Assembly (NCBI GenBank): GCA_905178155.1
Contig: CAJINV010000002.1
Span: 12,223,621-12,287,620, forward strand
Source: Amoebophrya sp. A120
Taxonomy: Eukaryota; Sar; Dinophyceae; Syndiniales; Amoebophryaceae
DNA length: 64,000 nt
Direction of reading: 5' to 3'
The position numbers and the translations under genes are program-made. Positions within the stretch are counted from its first letter, which is position 1; each line of letters opens with the position of its first letter. The notes under the pieces are model-generated. The model was given only the letters and a program-made list of their open reading frames with translations. It had not been told where the DNA came from and ran no database searches. Below are positions 13,049 to 23,649 of this stretch, piece after piece.

Positions 13049-16000
13049 CTACACGACCTTGCCGTTTTCCCCCGTAGCGTCCTGCGACAGCTCCACGACG
13101 GTTCCCAAATCAGCGGCCTGTAGCTTCGTCCGCGAAACGCTTTCCTCCTTTTCCACCGCGAAGTTGCTTTTTCCGCTGAGGTCCATCATCCCGAAGGCAC
13201 CAAGCAGGAGAACGAAGCTGGCGGCCAGGCCACCGATCATGACGAGCGCTCGCATGTTGCCAACGAGGCTGTACAAGAAGGACGAAGAGTGAAAGACAAA
13301 CGAGAAGTGCGCGAGCATTCCGGCCGGGGAAGAAGTGCTTGTGGTGCCAGTGTTCATCTGGTGTGCGCTGCCCGCCATCAGTTTCTGACTTTCTCCAGCA
13401 CCCGGGTGCTGCGCCGCGCCGTCGTAGTAAGCCAGATCATCTTCCACCACGTTTGTTGTTGTTGTTCCAGAGGCGACGTCCGCCAGCTGGTTGTTGACGA
13501 CGTTCTTCGGTTCTTCAAATAGCTCGATGGGCGTGCACAAGTCGCGGCTGTACTCAAAGCAACTGGCGGCTTGCCCCGCGGTGCGGGGGTTCCCCTTGCT
13601 GAAGAACAGTGTATTGAACAGGCCGGCTGAGTTCGAGCCGTATCGTCCCTGGAGCTGCGTCGTGCGGCCGGACGAGGAGGACGAGGATGTGGGCCTACCT
13701 GCACCCCCTCCGTTCAAGTACGCGCCGTGGTGGCCGTATTTCAGGACGGGCAGGTCCGGGTTTGGCCTGATTTCCGGCAGCGCGTGCAACCGTTCCAGGT
13801 CCTGCGGCTGGAGGAGGTTCAGTTTGTAGTAATCCGAGTTCACAAGTTCCCGGAAATACGCAACCACCTCGTCATCCTCGTTCGCAACCTCCGCGATCTC
13901 TGCGTCGTTCAGGAACAGGTTGCTGTAGTCAAAGCGGCCGCGCAGCCCGTAGGAGTAGAAATCCTCCTGGGCGTACGGGGCAGTGATGGCGTCCCACATG
14001 TTGAGAAACCGCGAAGACTTGGTCATCACCTTCTGCCCGTTGGCCTGGATCACTTCGCTCTCTTGCCTCTCCATACCGGGGTAGGGCTTGATGTGGTCCA
14101 TGCGGTAAAGGGAGAGCTTCCCGCGGAGAAGGACGTTCGCTCGTTCATCCACTTCCGCGACGCAGTTCCCACCTGTCAGTGATTGATGTAAGTAGCATGT
14201 TGGTGCCAGGACCAGGAGACTGTCAGTACAGACAAATTGCGGGGGCTGTCGAGTAGATGCAATTAGGTGGGAGGAAGCAAGAATGGCCTATTGCTATCTT
14301 ATACCTACACCTAATGGTAATGGTTTTGGTTGTATCAAGAGGCGTGCTCCTCCTGCTACTGACCAGAGATCACGAACATGATTGACGATGACAGGTACCC
14401 TGGTAAACTAAGTCTACCAGGGTACCTGTCAGTTGTAGACTGTAGTGCTGTTCTTTTCATATATAAATCGAAATAACGAAGAAGAACCACGAAGAACAAG
14501 AAGTTGAGCATTAGAGAATAGCTACGTTTCTTTTTGTCCTGCGCCGCCTTCTCCTTCTTTGCTTCGGCATCTAGATACTCGAGGTGCTTGACCGTGCCGA
14601 TCATGCCTGCGAACCCGAGCTTGACCTCCGAGGGGAAGATTTCGTTGAAGTTGTATTACAGTGAAAAGTGCCCCCCACTCCTCAAATTGGAAAAATTTGT
14701 GATGCGAAGGTTGCAAATGAAAACTTTTTGTCATGCATGAAACGAGTATGAATCTTTCTGATGCAGAGTCTAGGCGTGCATCGCATCGCTTGCATGACAA
14801 GCGCCGCTCTTGCTGGGGTCTTTTGCAATACAAATTTTCGCTATTCACGAGTGGAAACCTGTGATGCTGAAAGGTGCAAGAGGGCGAATGTTTCATTTGG
14901 AAAGGTTTGCAATACAAATGCTTTCAAGTTCGGGGGTGGGGGCATTTTTCATTCTGATAAGTTGAGGTAAATCTTCTGCATTTGCTCCTTGCGCACGGCG
15001 TCCTCCAAGTTTTCCATGCGCTGCACCTCCCGAGTGAACAAGCCAATTTTGTTCGCTTCCAGCACGTGCTGAAAGCCCTTGAAGAAGACGCCGTCCTCGA
15101 TTCGATGCGGCTCGTTCGGAAATTTGACCCGGTCCATGTTGACCCGGGTGGCGCGCGCCTCGATGGCGGAAATAACACTGTCGACGAAGGCGGCGAGCGC
15201 CAGAGTGGCGGGAAACGTCGAAGCGATGTCTACCACCGAAATCGATCGGTACACATCGAGGATAGTGTGGACCAGGGTCTCGCGATCCAGGTTTTCCGCG
15301 ATGCTGGTGTCGCTGGTGTTGTCGATCCGGATCTGCATGAAAAGGGTGGAGTTGATGTTGAAGTCGGTCCAGTTGAAGGGCAAGCGGTCGAGCAGCTTCG
15401 AGTGTTCCGGCAAATGCAGCCGTTCGTGGGCCCACTCCCACATCTGCCGCCTCTTGTAGTTCTTGCCGCCACGGCGGCTCTTCGGGTCCCGTTGCGCCTC
15501 CGCGTTGGCCAAGTACTGCTTCGAGGCTTCGGGGGTGAGCAGGTACTTGGCCAGCGGGATCGACATGATCTGCGCGGCTTGGCCCAGCATGGTGTGCAGG
15601 TTAAACTCCGCTTTTGCGGCGGTCGACTGGTTTGTCAAAAACAGCAGGTCAATGTCCTCTGACTCCTCGATCTCGATCTGCACCAGCGCCTCCGGGTCAT
15701 TCGGATCCGCTATTTGTTCGCCAGTCGATGTTGACGTTGTTTGCGTTTGTTTATTTGCTGAGGACGACGGCGCGACGGTCGTGGAGGACACTGCGTCTGT
15801 GTCCACCATCCCGCCTTGCTGCTGCTGCTCTGTCCCCGCCACGTGCAGCCCCTCGAGAACGGAGGACTTTTCGACTTCGGACAAGTTTAAGGCGTTCAAC
15901 GCGTTCAGACTGGAGGTGACATTGGTGCTGTTCTCGATCCAGACACGCTGCGTGTGCCGGGAGTGCAGGTGGACCTCGTGCGTGTTCAGTGCCTGCTCGG

Positions 16001-17835
16001 ACTCTTGCAGCTTTTTCACCTCATCAGAAGAAAGCGTGTTAGCGATAGATTTGACCTCCTCCAGCAGCTCCTTGGTGGCCTCGCTGTTCTGGTCTGAATT
16101 TGGACTGCTGGAGGCACCGTCCGAATTCATGTCTGGAGACGGGTCCGAATTGATGTTGTCCTGCTCCGTGGGCGTGCTTGTTCTGCGACCCTTCTTTGAT
16201 GCCGAACGGGCCTCGGCCTTGTGGGTATCGACAAACTTCTCAAACTTGTTGCTCAGCGCGTCGTTGTTGGCCTTCTTGTTCACCCGCTTCACGTCAGTCT
16301 GCAGGGTGGCGCGCTCGGTGTCATTGAACGAAGTTCGTAGAAGCGAGGACTTGGAATCCGCGACGGTCTGTGGGGATTGATGTTGGTGCAGTTTTGGTTG
16401 GGGGATAATATATGGATAAATCCGGTTCCGTTACAGTCACTAAAGCCTCTACGTATGTAAAGTCATTCATCAACGCAGCACGGACAAGCAGATTCTACTG
16501 TTTGCTTTTCTTTTGCTAGAAGAAGCACAACGTCGAATCACGATGAGTATATGACTTTTTCTTTTAGTTTTATCTATGTTTTTTCATCATTTTCATACCT
16601 GCAGATGTCGCTCCAGCTTGGAGTTTAGGGACTGAATCAGGCGTCCGTGATCTTCCGCAACGAGGTTTTCCAAATCGAACGTCGCCAGAGGCGAGCGGAT
16701 GAAGTGCTCAAGAAAGGCCATCATCTGCAGGAGACTCGCCAAGGTCAACTGGTTCAGGTCTACGCCGAAGAGCTCCAACAACAGAACTCCTATGGGATCG
16801 GTGTCGGCGTTCAAGCGCGCCACTTGCGGCCTGGATCCGCGGCCGTTCTTGTTCGTGTGAGAAACGCGGGAACTCCAAACGCCGGTAGTAACGACGGGAA
16901 CCTTGACGGCGGCCTCGTCGCGAATGTCCTTCGCGAACTCCTTCACGATGGCGCGGGCCACGCGCTCGTGCGCGATCATGTCATTCTCGTAAGCATACTG
17001 CAGCTCCGAACTCTTGGCGTCCAGTTGCATCGGTGATCCTACTATGGATTGCAAAAATGTCTGGGTCTGGAAGATTGCTAGGTTTGTCAGGCAGGTTTTC
17101 CATGACCCACGCGCTCTGGCATGCACGGCCTAGCGTGACAGGTTCTGTGAAACCTCTATCATGCCTTTCCTGCATGAGAAACTGCCTCTAAAGTTGTTCA
17201 AAAGCGGAGCTCTTTTGGTAATCATGCAACACAAAACTTTCCACGATCCAGATTTAGCATGACAAGCTACATCCTTCCAGACCCAGACACTTTTGCATTT
17301 CATACCTACCATGGTGCCGTGGATTTCGACCGCCCGCTTCTGCTATCCTGTGCAAAAGTATCGCACTCGTATAAATGCAAGTCTTTCATTACAAATCTTG
17401 CCCCCAAGGCAAATCTGCATTACAAATCTTATGTCTCACGCTGAGGAAATTTGTAATGCATTTATACGAGTACGATACTTTAACTTTTGCAATTCATATC
17501 TGCATCCATTGCGGGATCTGCCCCTGAACTTTCTCGCTCCATTCGCTGATGTTTCCTGCCGACGTGGTGGTTAAGTTCTTGTAATAGTTTAGCGTACCGT
17601 TCGCGAAAAACTGCTCGTAGTCGTGCATCGAGGAAAGGAAATCCCCGTGCTCTACCTTGTCGAACGTAAACAGCTTCGAGAGTTTTTTGTGCACATCCTC
17701 TATGGAGGGTGCAGCCGCCGCGCTGCCCAGTGGTGCTGCCGTCGTGCTGGCGCTGGACAATGCCTGTGGCGTGGTAGCCAAGTAAATCAAAGCAAACAGT
17801 CGTGTCCGTAGCGCGTTCATATTAGGCATTGGCAT
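13049..17835 (-). CDS. Secreted/type I membrane protein, 1154 aa (6 exons, three introners)
   Basis: Not recognised. Exons in order of transcription: 17504-17835, 17310-17343, 16599-17042, 14965-16367, 14526-14653, 13049-14172. They sum to 3465 nt and read open throughout. Two introns are ordinary GT-AG (16368-16598, 14173-14525); the other three gaps are introners. An N-terminal signal peptide (MNALRTRLFALIYLATTPQ) and a single hydrophobic helix near residues 1077-1105 (NMRALVMIGGLAASFVLLLGAF) suggest a large lumenal or extracellular region and short tail. N-glycosylation-type sites (NGT, NLT, NWT, NST, NTS) fit this. A Ser/Asp/Glu-rich segment lies around residues 270-400, followed by a more ordered region with long helices. 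The start could be ATG 17835 or 17820. It may be a surface or organelle-membrane protein; no known domain is visible. Confidence 0.82.
14654..14958. mobile_element. Introner element, 305 bp (GTGCCCCCC family)
   Basis: Inserted in the gene at 13049-17835. Terminal inverted repeats of about 30 bp, imperfect: AGTGAAAAGTGCCCCCCACT at one end and the complement of AATGAAAAATGCCCCCACCC at the other. Target duplications AAGTTG are at 14648-14653 and 14959-14964. Removal joins AAG-ATT-TAC-CTC-AAC to TTC-AAC-GAA in frame. The interior carries several GTCATGC/GCATGAC motifs. No junction within the duplicated 6 bp gives GT-AG on the coding strand. It is the longest introner here and the only member of its family in the window. 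Confidence 0.85.
17043..17304. mobile_element. Introner element, 262 bp (GTCTGGGTCTGG family, diverged)
   Basis: Inverted ends read GCAAAAATGTCTGGGTCTGG and, at the other end, CCAGACCCAGACACTTTTGC. Target duplications CCTAC lie at 17038-17042 and 17305-17309. Removal joins ATG-GTA to GGA-TCA in frame. Here a GT-AG choice is possible (GTAG|GTATGAAATG ... CATAGTAG|GATC), unlike most of its relatives. The interior is diverged from the copies at 30070 and 61521. Confidence 0.85.
17344..17498. mobile_element. Introner element, 155 bp (CAAAAGTATCG family)
   Basis: Inverted ends carry CAAAAGTATCGCACTCGTAT and the complement of ACTCGTATAAATGCA plus AAAGTATCGTA. Target duplications TCTGC are at 17339-17343 and 17499-17503. 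Removal joins CAA-TGG-ATG-CAG to AAG-CGG-GCG in frame. It has a sister copy at 39184-39333. With the introner at 17043 it isolates a 34-nt micro-exon. Confidence 0.85.
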
Positions 17836-18700
17836 CACGAAGGTGGTTAATATAACAGTAATTCAAAGGTTAGGAGTTGCTTGCTTTCGAAAAAAAAGAA
17901 CCCTTTACGACCTCACTGAAGATAACCAACACCTGCTAAATGGGAAATCATAATAAACATGGTTAAAAAGGTCAAGCAGGAGACGAGGATTTCCTGTTTG
18001 AGTTTTTGATTTGACATGATGTTCGTAGAAGAAGTCACAACTGCAACTGATGCAAAATCTTGAAAATGTTGACGATGACGATCACCAGGAAGGTTCAAAA
18101 AGAAATTCACGAATCATGGTGCGAGTTGTCAGCTGGATTGCTGTATGTGGGTGGTAAACGACCACGACAACCTGAAAAGGTTGAGTTTGTAAGTACGATG
18201 GGGGCTGGCGGACGAAGACGATCCCACACAATACTGTATACATACTTTTCTGTAATCATGAAAATGAACGAGAGGAATACGCTGCACGAGATCATAATCT
18301 AGGTCGCAGAAACACTTCCTACTTCTTGTTCTTCTGCCTTTTGGTTATTATAATCGGCCATTCATACGATTTCATTTTCAACGATGAAACTAAGAAGGAA
18401 CCCTTAAATAATATCATATAATGAAAGATACCATACGTTGTACTTAATTCCGTTACCTCCGTGAACAAACAATTGGATGTCGTGAACGAATCCAATGAGA
18501 GACGAACAAAAATCCGCCCAACATCAAGACCAAAGTTAGTGGAGGTTCTGCAACATGTTATTGTGCGCGAATAAATGACGCATCGCACTACTAGGGGTAG
18601 AAGGGCTAGCCGTAGCCATCTCTTTTATCAGAGCAAGAATAACAAGGATGGATATCCGGCATTTGAGCAGCTGCCCATCGTGATATTGTTAGAGAAAGCG
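17836..18700. other. Intergenic region, AT-rich
   Basis: Upstream of the gene at 13049-17835. I see no supported gene, RNA or repeat. A ten-base match to the start of the dinoflagellate spliced leader occurs near 18609 but does not continue. Confidence 0.45.
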
Positions 18701-18939
18701 ACGCTGTGAAGCCTAGAAGTCAACGGATTCCGCTCGGGCAAGGTCGTTTAAGGTTTCCCGGGAAGCCTTCGGCTTCGCTCGTGCTAAAGTGTGTGTTGCA
18801 ATGCAACCGAAAACGCGGCGCGCGCATGGACTCCGCTGCTATTTGTGTACACAACCGCGCCGCGTCTCTCTGTGTTGGCGTCTCATGTGCTTAAATCGCC
18901 ACAGTCGGTTGCGGATTGCGAGCAACCTGGCGGCCCCGG

Positions 18940-19430
18940 CAAACCGGCGCACATTTCCCGCGGAATTTGCATCGCGGATTTTCTGCCCCAATTTGGTCCG
19001 CCTCGGAGGGCCTCCCTTCCCCCGATGCTGCGGCCCCGATTTCGGGAGAGGATTCCACACAGGATTCCGCAGAGGGTTCCAAAATCCTCTCCGGAATCCT
19101 CTGGCCCAAGTTGCGCCGTCTTTCGCGCCCTTTCCCCGACGGGACTACCTCGATTTCGGGGGAGGATTCCACAGAGGATTCCGGAGAGGATTCCAAAATC
19201 CTCTCCGGAATCCTCTGGCCCGGAATCCTCTGGCCCGGAATCCTCTCCGGAATATCCTCTCCGGAATCCTCTGACCGGATTCGCGCCGTCCTTCGCGGTC
19301 TTTCCCCGGCGGCACATCGTCGATTTCGGGAGGGGATTCCGGAGAGGATTCCTCCGGAGACTCCACAATCCTCTCCGGAATCCCCTGGCCCAATTTGTGT
19401 CGTCTTTCGTGCCCTTTCCCCCGTGGTATG
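18940..19430. repeat. Tandem blocks of GGATTCC/GGAATCC-rich repeat
   Basis: Three imperfect blocks begin with CGATTTCGGG at about 19036, 19151 and 19321. Each contains paired GAGGATTCC and CCGGAATCCTCTGG units, so it is partly palindromic, and ends in a GCCCTTTCCCC-like run. The middle block is longer because a 15-bp unit CGGAATCCTCTGGCC is repeated. A related, more degenerate start is visible from about 18940. Long open frames on both strands cross this region but follow the repeat rather than any protein pattern. Confidence 0.75.
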
Positions 19431-19479
19431 CACTACCTCAGCCGGGCGGATTTCCCCGGGAACAGGGCGGACCGACCCC

Positions 19480-19932
19480 CCGAAGCGAGGGCGGACCCCC
19501 CGGGGAGCGGGCGGATCCCCCGAAGAGCGGGCGGATCCCCCGGAGAGCGGGCGGATCCCCCGGGGAGCGGGTGGGTCCCCGGGGAGCGGGCGGATCCCCG
19601 GGGAGCGGGCGGATCCCCTGGGCGAAGGCGGAACCCCGGGGGACGGGCGGATCCCCTGGGCCAAGGCGGATCCCCTTGGCGAAGGCGGATCCCCGGGAAG
19701 CGGGCGGATCCCCTGGGCCAAGGCGGATCCCCGGGCGGGGAGCGGGCGGATCCTCGGGGAGCGGGCGGATGGATCCCCTGGGGGAAGGCGGATCCCCGGG
19801 AAGCGGGCGGACCCCCTGGGCGAAGGCGGATCCCCGAGGAGCGGGCGGATCCCCTGGGCGAAGGCGGATCCCCGGGGAGCGGGCGGATCCCCGGGCAACG
19901 GGCGGATCCCCGGGGAGCGGGCGGATCCCCCA
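19480..19932. repeat. GGATCC-bearing GC-rich minisatellite
   Basis: About 23 tandem copies of a 19-20 bp unit, consensus GGGGAGCGGGCGGATCCCC, with variants such as TGGGCGAAGGCGGATCCCC. The two variants alternate in part, suggesting a higher-order unit of about 38-40 bp. As the period is not a multiple of three, all frames stay open, giving spurious ORFs of several hundred codons rich in Gly, Arg, Pro, Ser. Each unit has a BamHI site and is itself nearly palindromic around GGATCC. Confidence 0.85.
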
Positions 19933-19960
19933 AAAAAGTCCACAAATCGAAATCACGACG

Positions 19961-20443
19961 CTATGCTTATTTTTTTCCCGTCATTCTAAACACAAGAAAA
20001 CCACGCTGCCGTCGTGATTCGTTGGCTTAGGTCTCAGAGCGTCAGGGTCTCTATTGTTATTGCTTTATTCAATCAGTTCAAAAACACCACTAAACTCTCA
20101 CACGACAGGAGACCGAGACACCCACCGCCGGTCGACGTCTTGGCATACAATAGAGAATTTAGATTTACTTCACTTTTTCTATTTCTTGGAAAATCGGCTA
20201 TAAACTTAAACAAAACCATTCCGGACGATTTAAAAATCGAAATCCATCGACACTCAAAATGATGGGATTGGTTTCCCACCAGAATTACAGATAGCCAAGC
20301 TGGACGGAGGGACACCACCAGATCCAAAAATCATAGGCCTGGAACAGGCGTTCAACGCTGACACGAGCGAGTTTCACCACGCTCAATCACATCGTGATGT
20401 TAAGGACAAGGTGCTTGCTGTGTCTTCTGTCAGTGAGAAGCCC
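19961..20443. other. Short intergenic region between satellite and small gene
   Basis: AT-richer sequence after the minisatellite. No supported feature seen. Confidence 0.4.
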
Positions 20444-20929
20444 TCACCAGGAAGAGCCCCACTGGCACTGCCAGCCTCCACCACCGCGGCGTTGCCGCTT
20501 TTGCTTGCTGCCCTCTTCCTCACCGTGCCACGCGGCCCGGGACCATTTTTTGTTTTTGTCCTTGTTGCTCTTCCACCAATTTTGCTCTGTGGACTGTTGA
20601 TTTTGAACCTGTGCACCTCCACCAGCGCAGCTCCCGCCGTTGAACCACGAATATACACCGTCAAAATCTTTCCCGCCCGAAGACGGTCGGCCGTAGACGC
20701 CCGCCCCCGCAGGCAATTTGTAGCTATCGAGAGGTCCAAGATCCTCAAGCTTCTTCTTCAACGCCGGCGGATCGCGGTACCAGCCTAGTTTCCAATCCTC
20801 GGCACTCAGCGCGTCCACAGCCAAATGATGCTGAATCCAAAACAGCGTAAATGGCTCGACGTACGGCTCTAATTCCGGCTTCACCAGCTCATCCTTATGG
20901 TTCAGCACCTTGTCTGCCATGCGTCCCAT
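20444..20929 (-). CDS. Small Trp- and Gly-rich hypothetical protein, 161 aa
   Basis: Not recognised. One exon from ATG (MGRMADKV) to TGA. The first ~100 residues look folded and slightly acidic, with motifs such as EPFTLFWIQHHLAVDALS and WKLGWYRDPP. The last 60 residues are low complexity and basic, rich in Gly, Gln, Lys and Trp (KRQRRGGGGW), a composition seen in RNA-binding or disordered tails. It lies 179 nt downstream of the end of the nucleotidyltransferase-like gene in the same transcription direction. The start is plausible because the Met is followed at once by coding-like sequence. It could be a terminal part of a longer gene, but I see no good acceptor just upstream. Confidence 0.6.
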   Translation of the reverse strand: MGRMADKVLNHKDELVKPELEPYVEPFTLFWIQHHLAVDALSAEDWKLGWYRDPPALKKKLEDLGPLDSYKLPAGAGVYGRPSSGGKDFDGVYSWFNGGSCAGGGAQVQNQQSTEQNWWKSNKDKNKKWSRAAWHGEEEGSKQKRQRRGGGGWQCQWGSSW

Positions 20930-21108
20930 ATTTAGCCTGATGTGAAGTGAAGCGCATTAAAGTTGATGGATCACGTGCTGCTTTTTAATTTATTTGTTGG
21001 TTTATTTTTGCAGCGATGGGTGCACTATCGTGTCAATTCCAATTGCAATTCATTGTGCTGCGTATCAACTTCAACTAACATCATGAAAGAACGTGGCTAC
21101 CCTTCACC

Positions 21109-22711
21109 CTAACACGACGACAAGAGCAAGACCAAGTAGAGAGACTTTCGAAAAACTGCTGATTCCCCTCCTTTTACCATTGGAGCAGCATCAAAGAGGT
21201 AGCTACTTGCGGCCGTATCAAGATCAACCGCGGCTCGATAAAAGCAACAGAAATACCGCCTGAGCTCGTCCGGTTCCGCGGTCGCCAGCCAGGCAAGAAA
21301 ATTCACGTCTGCAGTGGCTGCGAAGTGTGCGGTGTCGCTATCGCCGCGTGAGTGGATAAAGTTCAAAAAGAGCCGCATGAACCGAGCGATATGCAATCCT
21401 TGCCGGACCTGTTTGGGCATGCTTCTCTTACACCAAAAATTGAGACGGTTGAAGATACTCGGTGAGATTGTCTTCGCCTCGCAGATTTCCGTGATTTTAG
21501 CGGCAATATATCGGTTCTCGTTGAAGTTGTAATTGTAGTGCGTTTCTGGAGTCTCCGGAAAAATCCCCTGCTTGCATTCATGCGGCCTGTAGATAACCTG
21601 TTGTGCATAATTATGTGGTCGCTTGATGCTAAAGCTAATCTGCAAAGCAAAAGCTGCTGTTTCTAAGAAACGCGAAGCACCCTTCCCCGACCGGAACCCA
21701 GTAAAAGAAAGCGATTCACCCCTGCATCTAAAATTAATAATTCGTTGTTGTACGCTAAAAAAAAACGATACATGTCGTGAAGATGTGCTACCTATGCAAG
21801 TAGCGATCTCCTTCAACTTAAGCTTAACGCTAACCATAACCAAGGAAGCAACTATAATGGTTCGGCCATACAACGCTTACGCATACCTGGTAAGACACAC
21901 TGAATTTGCGCCCTTGAAAAACCTTTGGAGGCTCGATACTTTTAAAGTTCTGCTCCTCAAGTGTGCACGGGACCCAGCTGATAGTGCGCGAATTTGTTTC
22001 GATCTTTTTGCCTCTGTTCGCTTCCCCGTAGATTCGATCGCAAAGAGCCACAAGCAAGTTTTCCCCACAGTTCTTGTCTGGCACCGTGACAAGCGAGTCG
22101 AAATCGCTGTCAGCGCAGCTATATTGCCCCCAGCGTGACCCCTGAAGCAACAGCCTCGGCTTTTCCAATGTCTCAAACACTTCACACACAGCAGCACACG
22201 CTGGTGTCTTCGTCTCCGCACCAAGCAAAAGCTGCCCGATTACGTAATCGCTTGCCTCCCTCTGCGCTCTGTGGCGATCATCCGGCTCATTCTGCCACTT
22301 GGCGCGCACCTCGCTGAATTTTTCGTCTTCTAGCTGTGTGTTTTCCTCTCCGGCAGCCTGAAGCTTCTTCTCGTAATGTTTAAAGCACTGCGTTGTAGTT
22401 GGAACGGCCAGCCGCAACTCGTCGAACATCAAGGGAGGCCGGACACGCCGCTCTTCTACGTTTACTTTGGCTCCGCAACTTTGCTCGCCAGCTGCAGTCG
22501 TTCTTGACGATGAAGAGCAGTGGTGTATTGCGAGACTCGCACCTTCATTGCCGATACCGTACGAGCCCCGGCAGGCCGACCCCGCTTCCTTTGCCTCAGC
22601 GTCGTCGTGGTCTATGCGGCCGAACGGATTGTGACAAGTTGCTGTGCGGCTGATTCCTGCTTCGTAGCATGGCGCGCCGTCAGTCTCTTCGCGCAGCTCG
22701 CCATCGCTCAT
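21109..22711 (-). CDS. Nucleotidyltransferase-superfamily protein, 451 aa (2 exons)
   Basis: Exon 1 21887-22711, exon 2 21109-21639, joined across a 247-nt intron (TACCAG|GTATGC; GCTTTGCAG|ATTAGC), both phase 0; total 1356 nt. Residues ~188-210 carry LLLQGSRWGQYSCADSDFDS, which fits the polymerase-beta-like nucleotidyltransferase signature: a Gly-Ser after a beta strand, then about nine residues later Asp-x-Asp-x-Asp for metal binding. That family includes non-canonical poly(A) and poly(U) polymerases, 2-5A synthetases and CCA enzymes. I cannot choose among them. The N-terminal 100 residues are Cys/Ser rich and lack a known domain. The acceptor is my choice to keep phase; an acceptor nearer the donor (CATAG|GTAGC) breaks it. 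The start ATG at 22711 lies just after an acceptor-like TTCAG, so an upstream exon is possible. It shares QLEDEKF with the next gene. Confidence 0.6.
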
Positions 22712-23390
22712 TTTCCTGAACGCAAGTTTCAAGTGGTCCAAGTTCCCAAGATGATCTTACGCATGTAACCGATTTTAAAAATTTCGCGCCCCGGGTTCGC
22801 GCAAATGTGACAAAGCGCGTAGGCAGGTTCTAGCGCTGCTTTCCTCGCGCCTTGACATAGTGCGCCGAAGCGGATGCGTCCGTCGCAATGGTACAAGTGC
22901 GACACCCGGCCACTTTCTGTTGGCCACAGGTGCGCACGCAAATGCACAGGGGCCGGGCCCCCAGCAGCCCCACACAGTGCCACACCCGCGCCAGAAGCTC
23001 AGAAAACTTCTCGCGCAGCCGCAGCCAATCGGAACAACACTGGGCGCTCTCGGTCATGGTGCCCCCGAAGCCCGAAGTCGTGACCCAGCTTCGAACCCGC
23101 GCTCACTCAGAGCGCGGGCACAGATAAATAAGCTTGCAGGATCGGGGGCTCCCGATCTTACGAGCAAAAGCCCCCAACCTCGTCCCGGCAACATAGCGAG
23201 ATCCACGAAAGCGGCCTCCCGATCTCGCTGATCTCGTGCCGATCTCATCTCCGGCCGATCTCGCGGCGATCCCCGGCCGATCTCGCACCCCCTCCCGCCG
23301 ATCTCGCTGCGATATAACTCACGGCCGATATTGATCTTACTGGCCAGCGCCCGCAGGTCGGAAATTCCTTCCCATTTTCGCTGTAGAATG
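22712..23390. other. GC-rich intergenic region
   Basis: No supported gene. GC content is much higher than in other intergenic DNA of the window. From about 23219 the strand is studded with CGATCTCG units that are the complement of the following direct repeat. Confidence 0.5.
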
Positions 23391-23541
23391 AATTTCCGCC
23401 CGCGAGATCAACGAGATCGGGCACGAGATCAACGAGATCGCGGGGGAGATCAGGCGGGAGATCATGAATTTCCGCCAGCGAGATCAGCGAGATTGGGCAC
23501 GAAATAAACGAGATCGCGGGGGAGATCAGGCGGAGATCATG
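23219..23541. repeat. GATC-rich inverted and direct repeat
   Basis: Two direct copies of about 76 bp start at AATTTCCGCC (23391 and 23467). Each is a string of GAGATC units: CGAGATCAACGAGATCGGGC and GGGGGAGATCAGGCGG. About 19 GATC sites lie within roughly 330 bp. The segment 23219-23310 carries the same motif on the other strand (GATCTCGCTGATCTCGTGCC), so the two halves can pair in a long imperfect hairpin. Confidence 0.75.
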
Positions 23542-23649
23542 CGATATCGATCGCTTTGATATCGACCGTTCTCGCGTCGTCCCAATGCGAGATCGTAGCA
23601 GGGCCCGCGGGGGGGCGCCGGCTTTCCCAGCCGTCGAGGCCGCCGGCGT

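Noticed and set aside
18609-18630. CCGTAGCCAT, matching the first ten bases of the dinoflagellate spliced leader
   Set aside because: The match stops there; the following bases differ and no donor follows, so it is likely chance.
18791-20017. A 408-codon plus-strand frame and similar long frames on both strands
   Set aside because: They follow the GC-rich 19-20 bp satellite, where the period keeps all frames open; the peptide is a Gly/Arg/Pro repeat and several frames are equally open.
21840-21886. Using the CATAG acceptor close to the donor in the nucleotidyltransferase gene
   Set aside because: The resulting phase leads to a different frame that stops early; GCTTTGCAG at 21640 keeps the coding-like frame.
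23080-23110. A GGGTTCGAAGC string suggestive of a tRNA T-arm
   Set aside because: No acceptor stem, D-arm or anticodon arm at the right distances on that strand.
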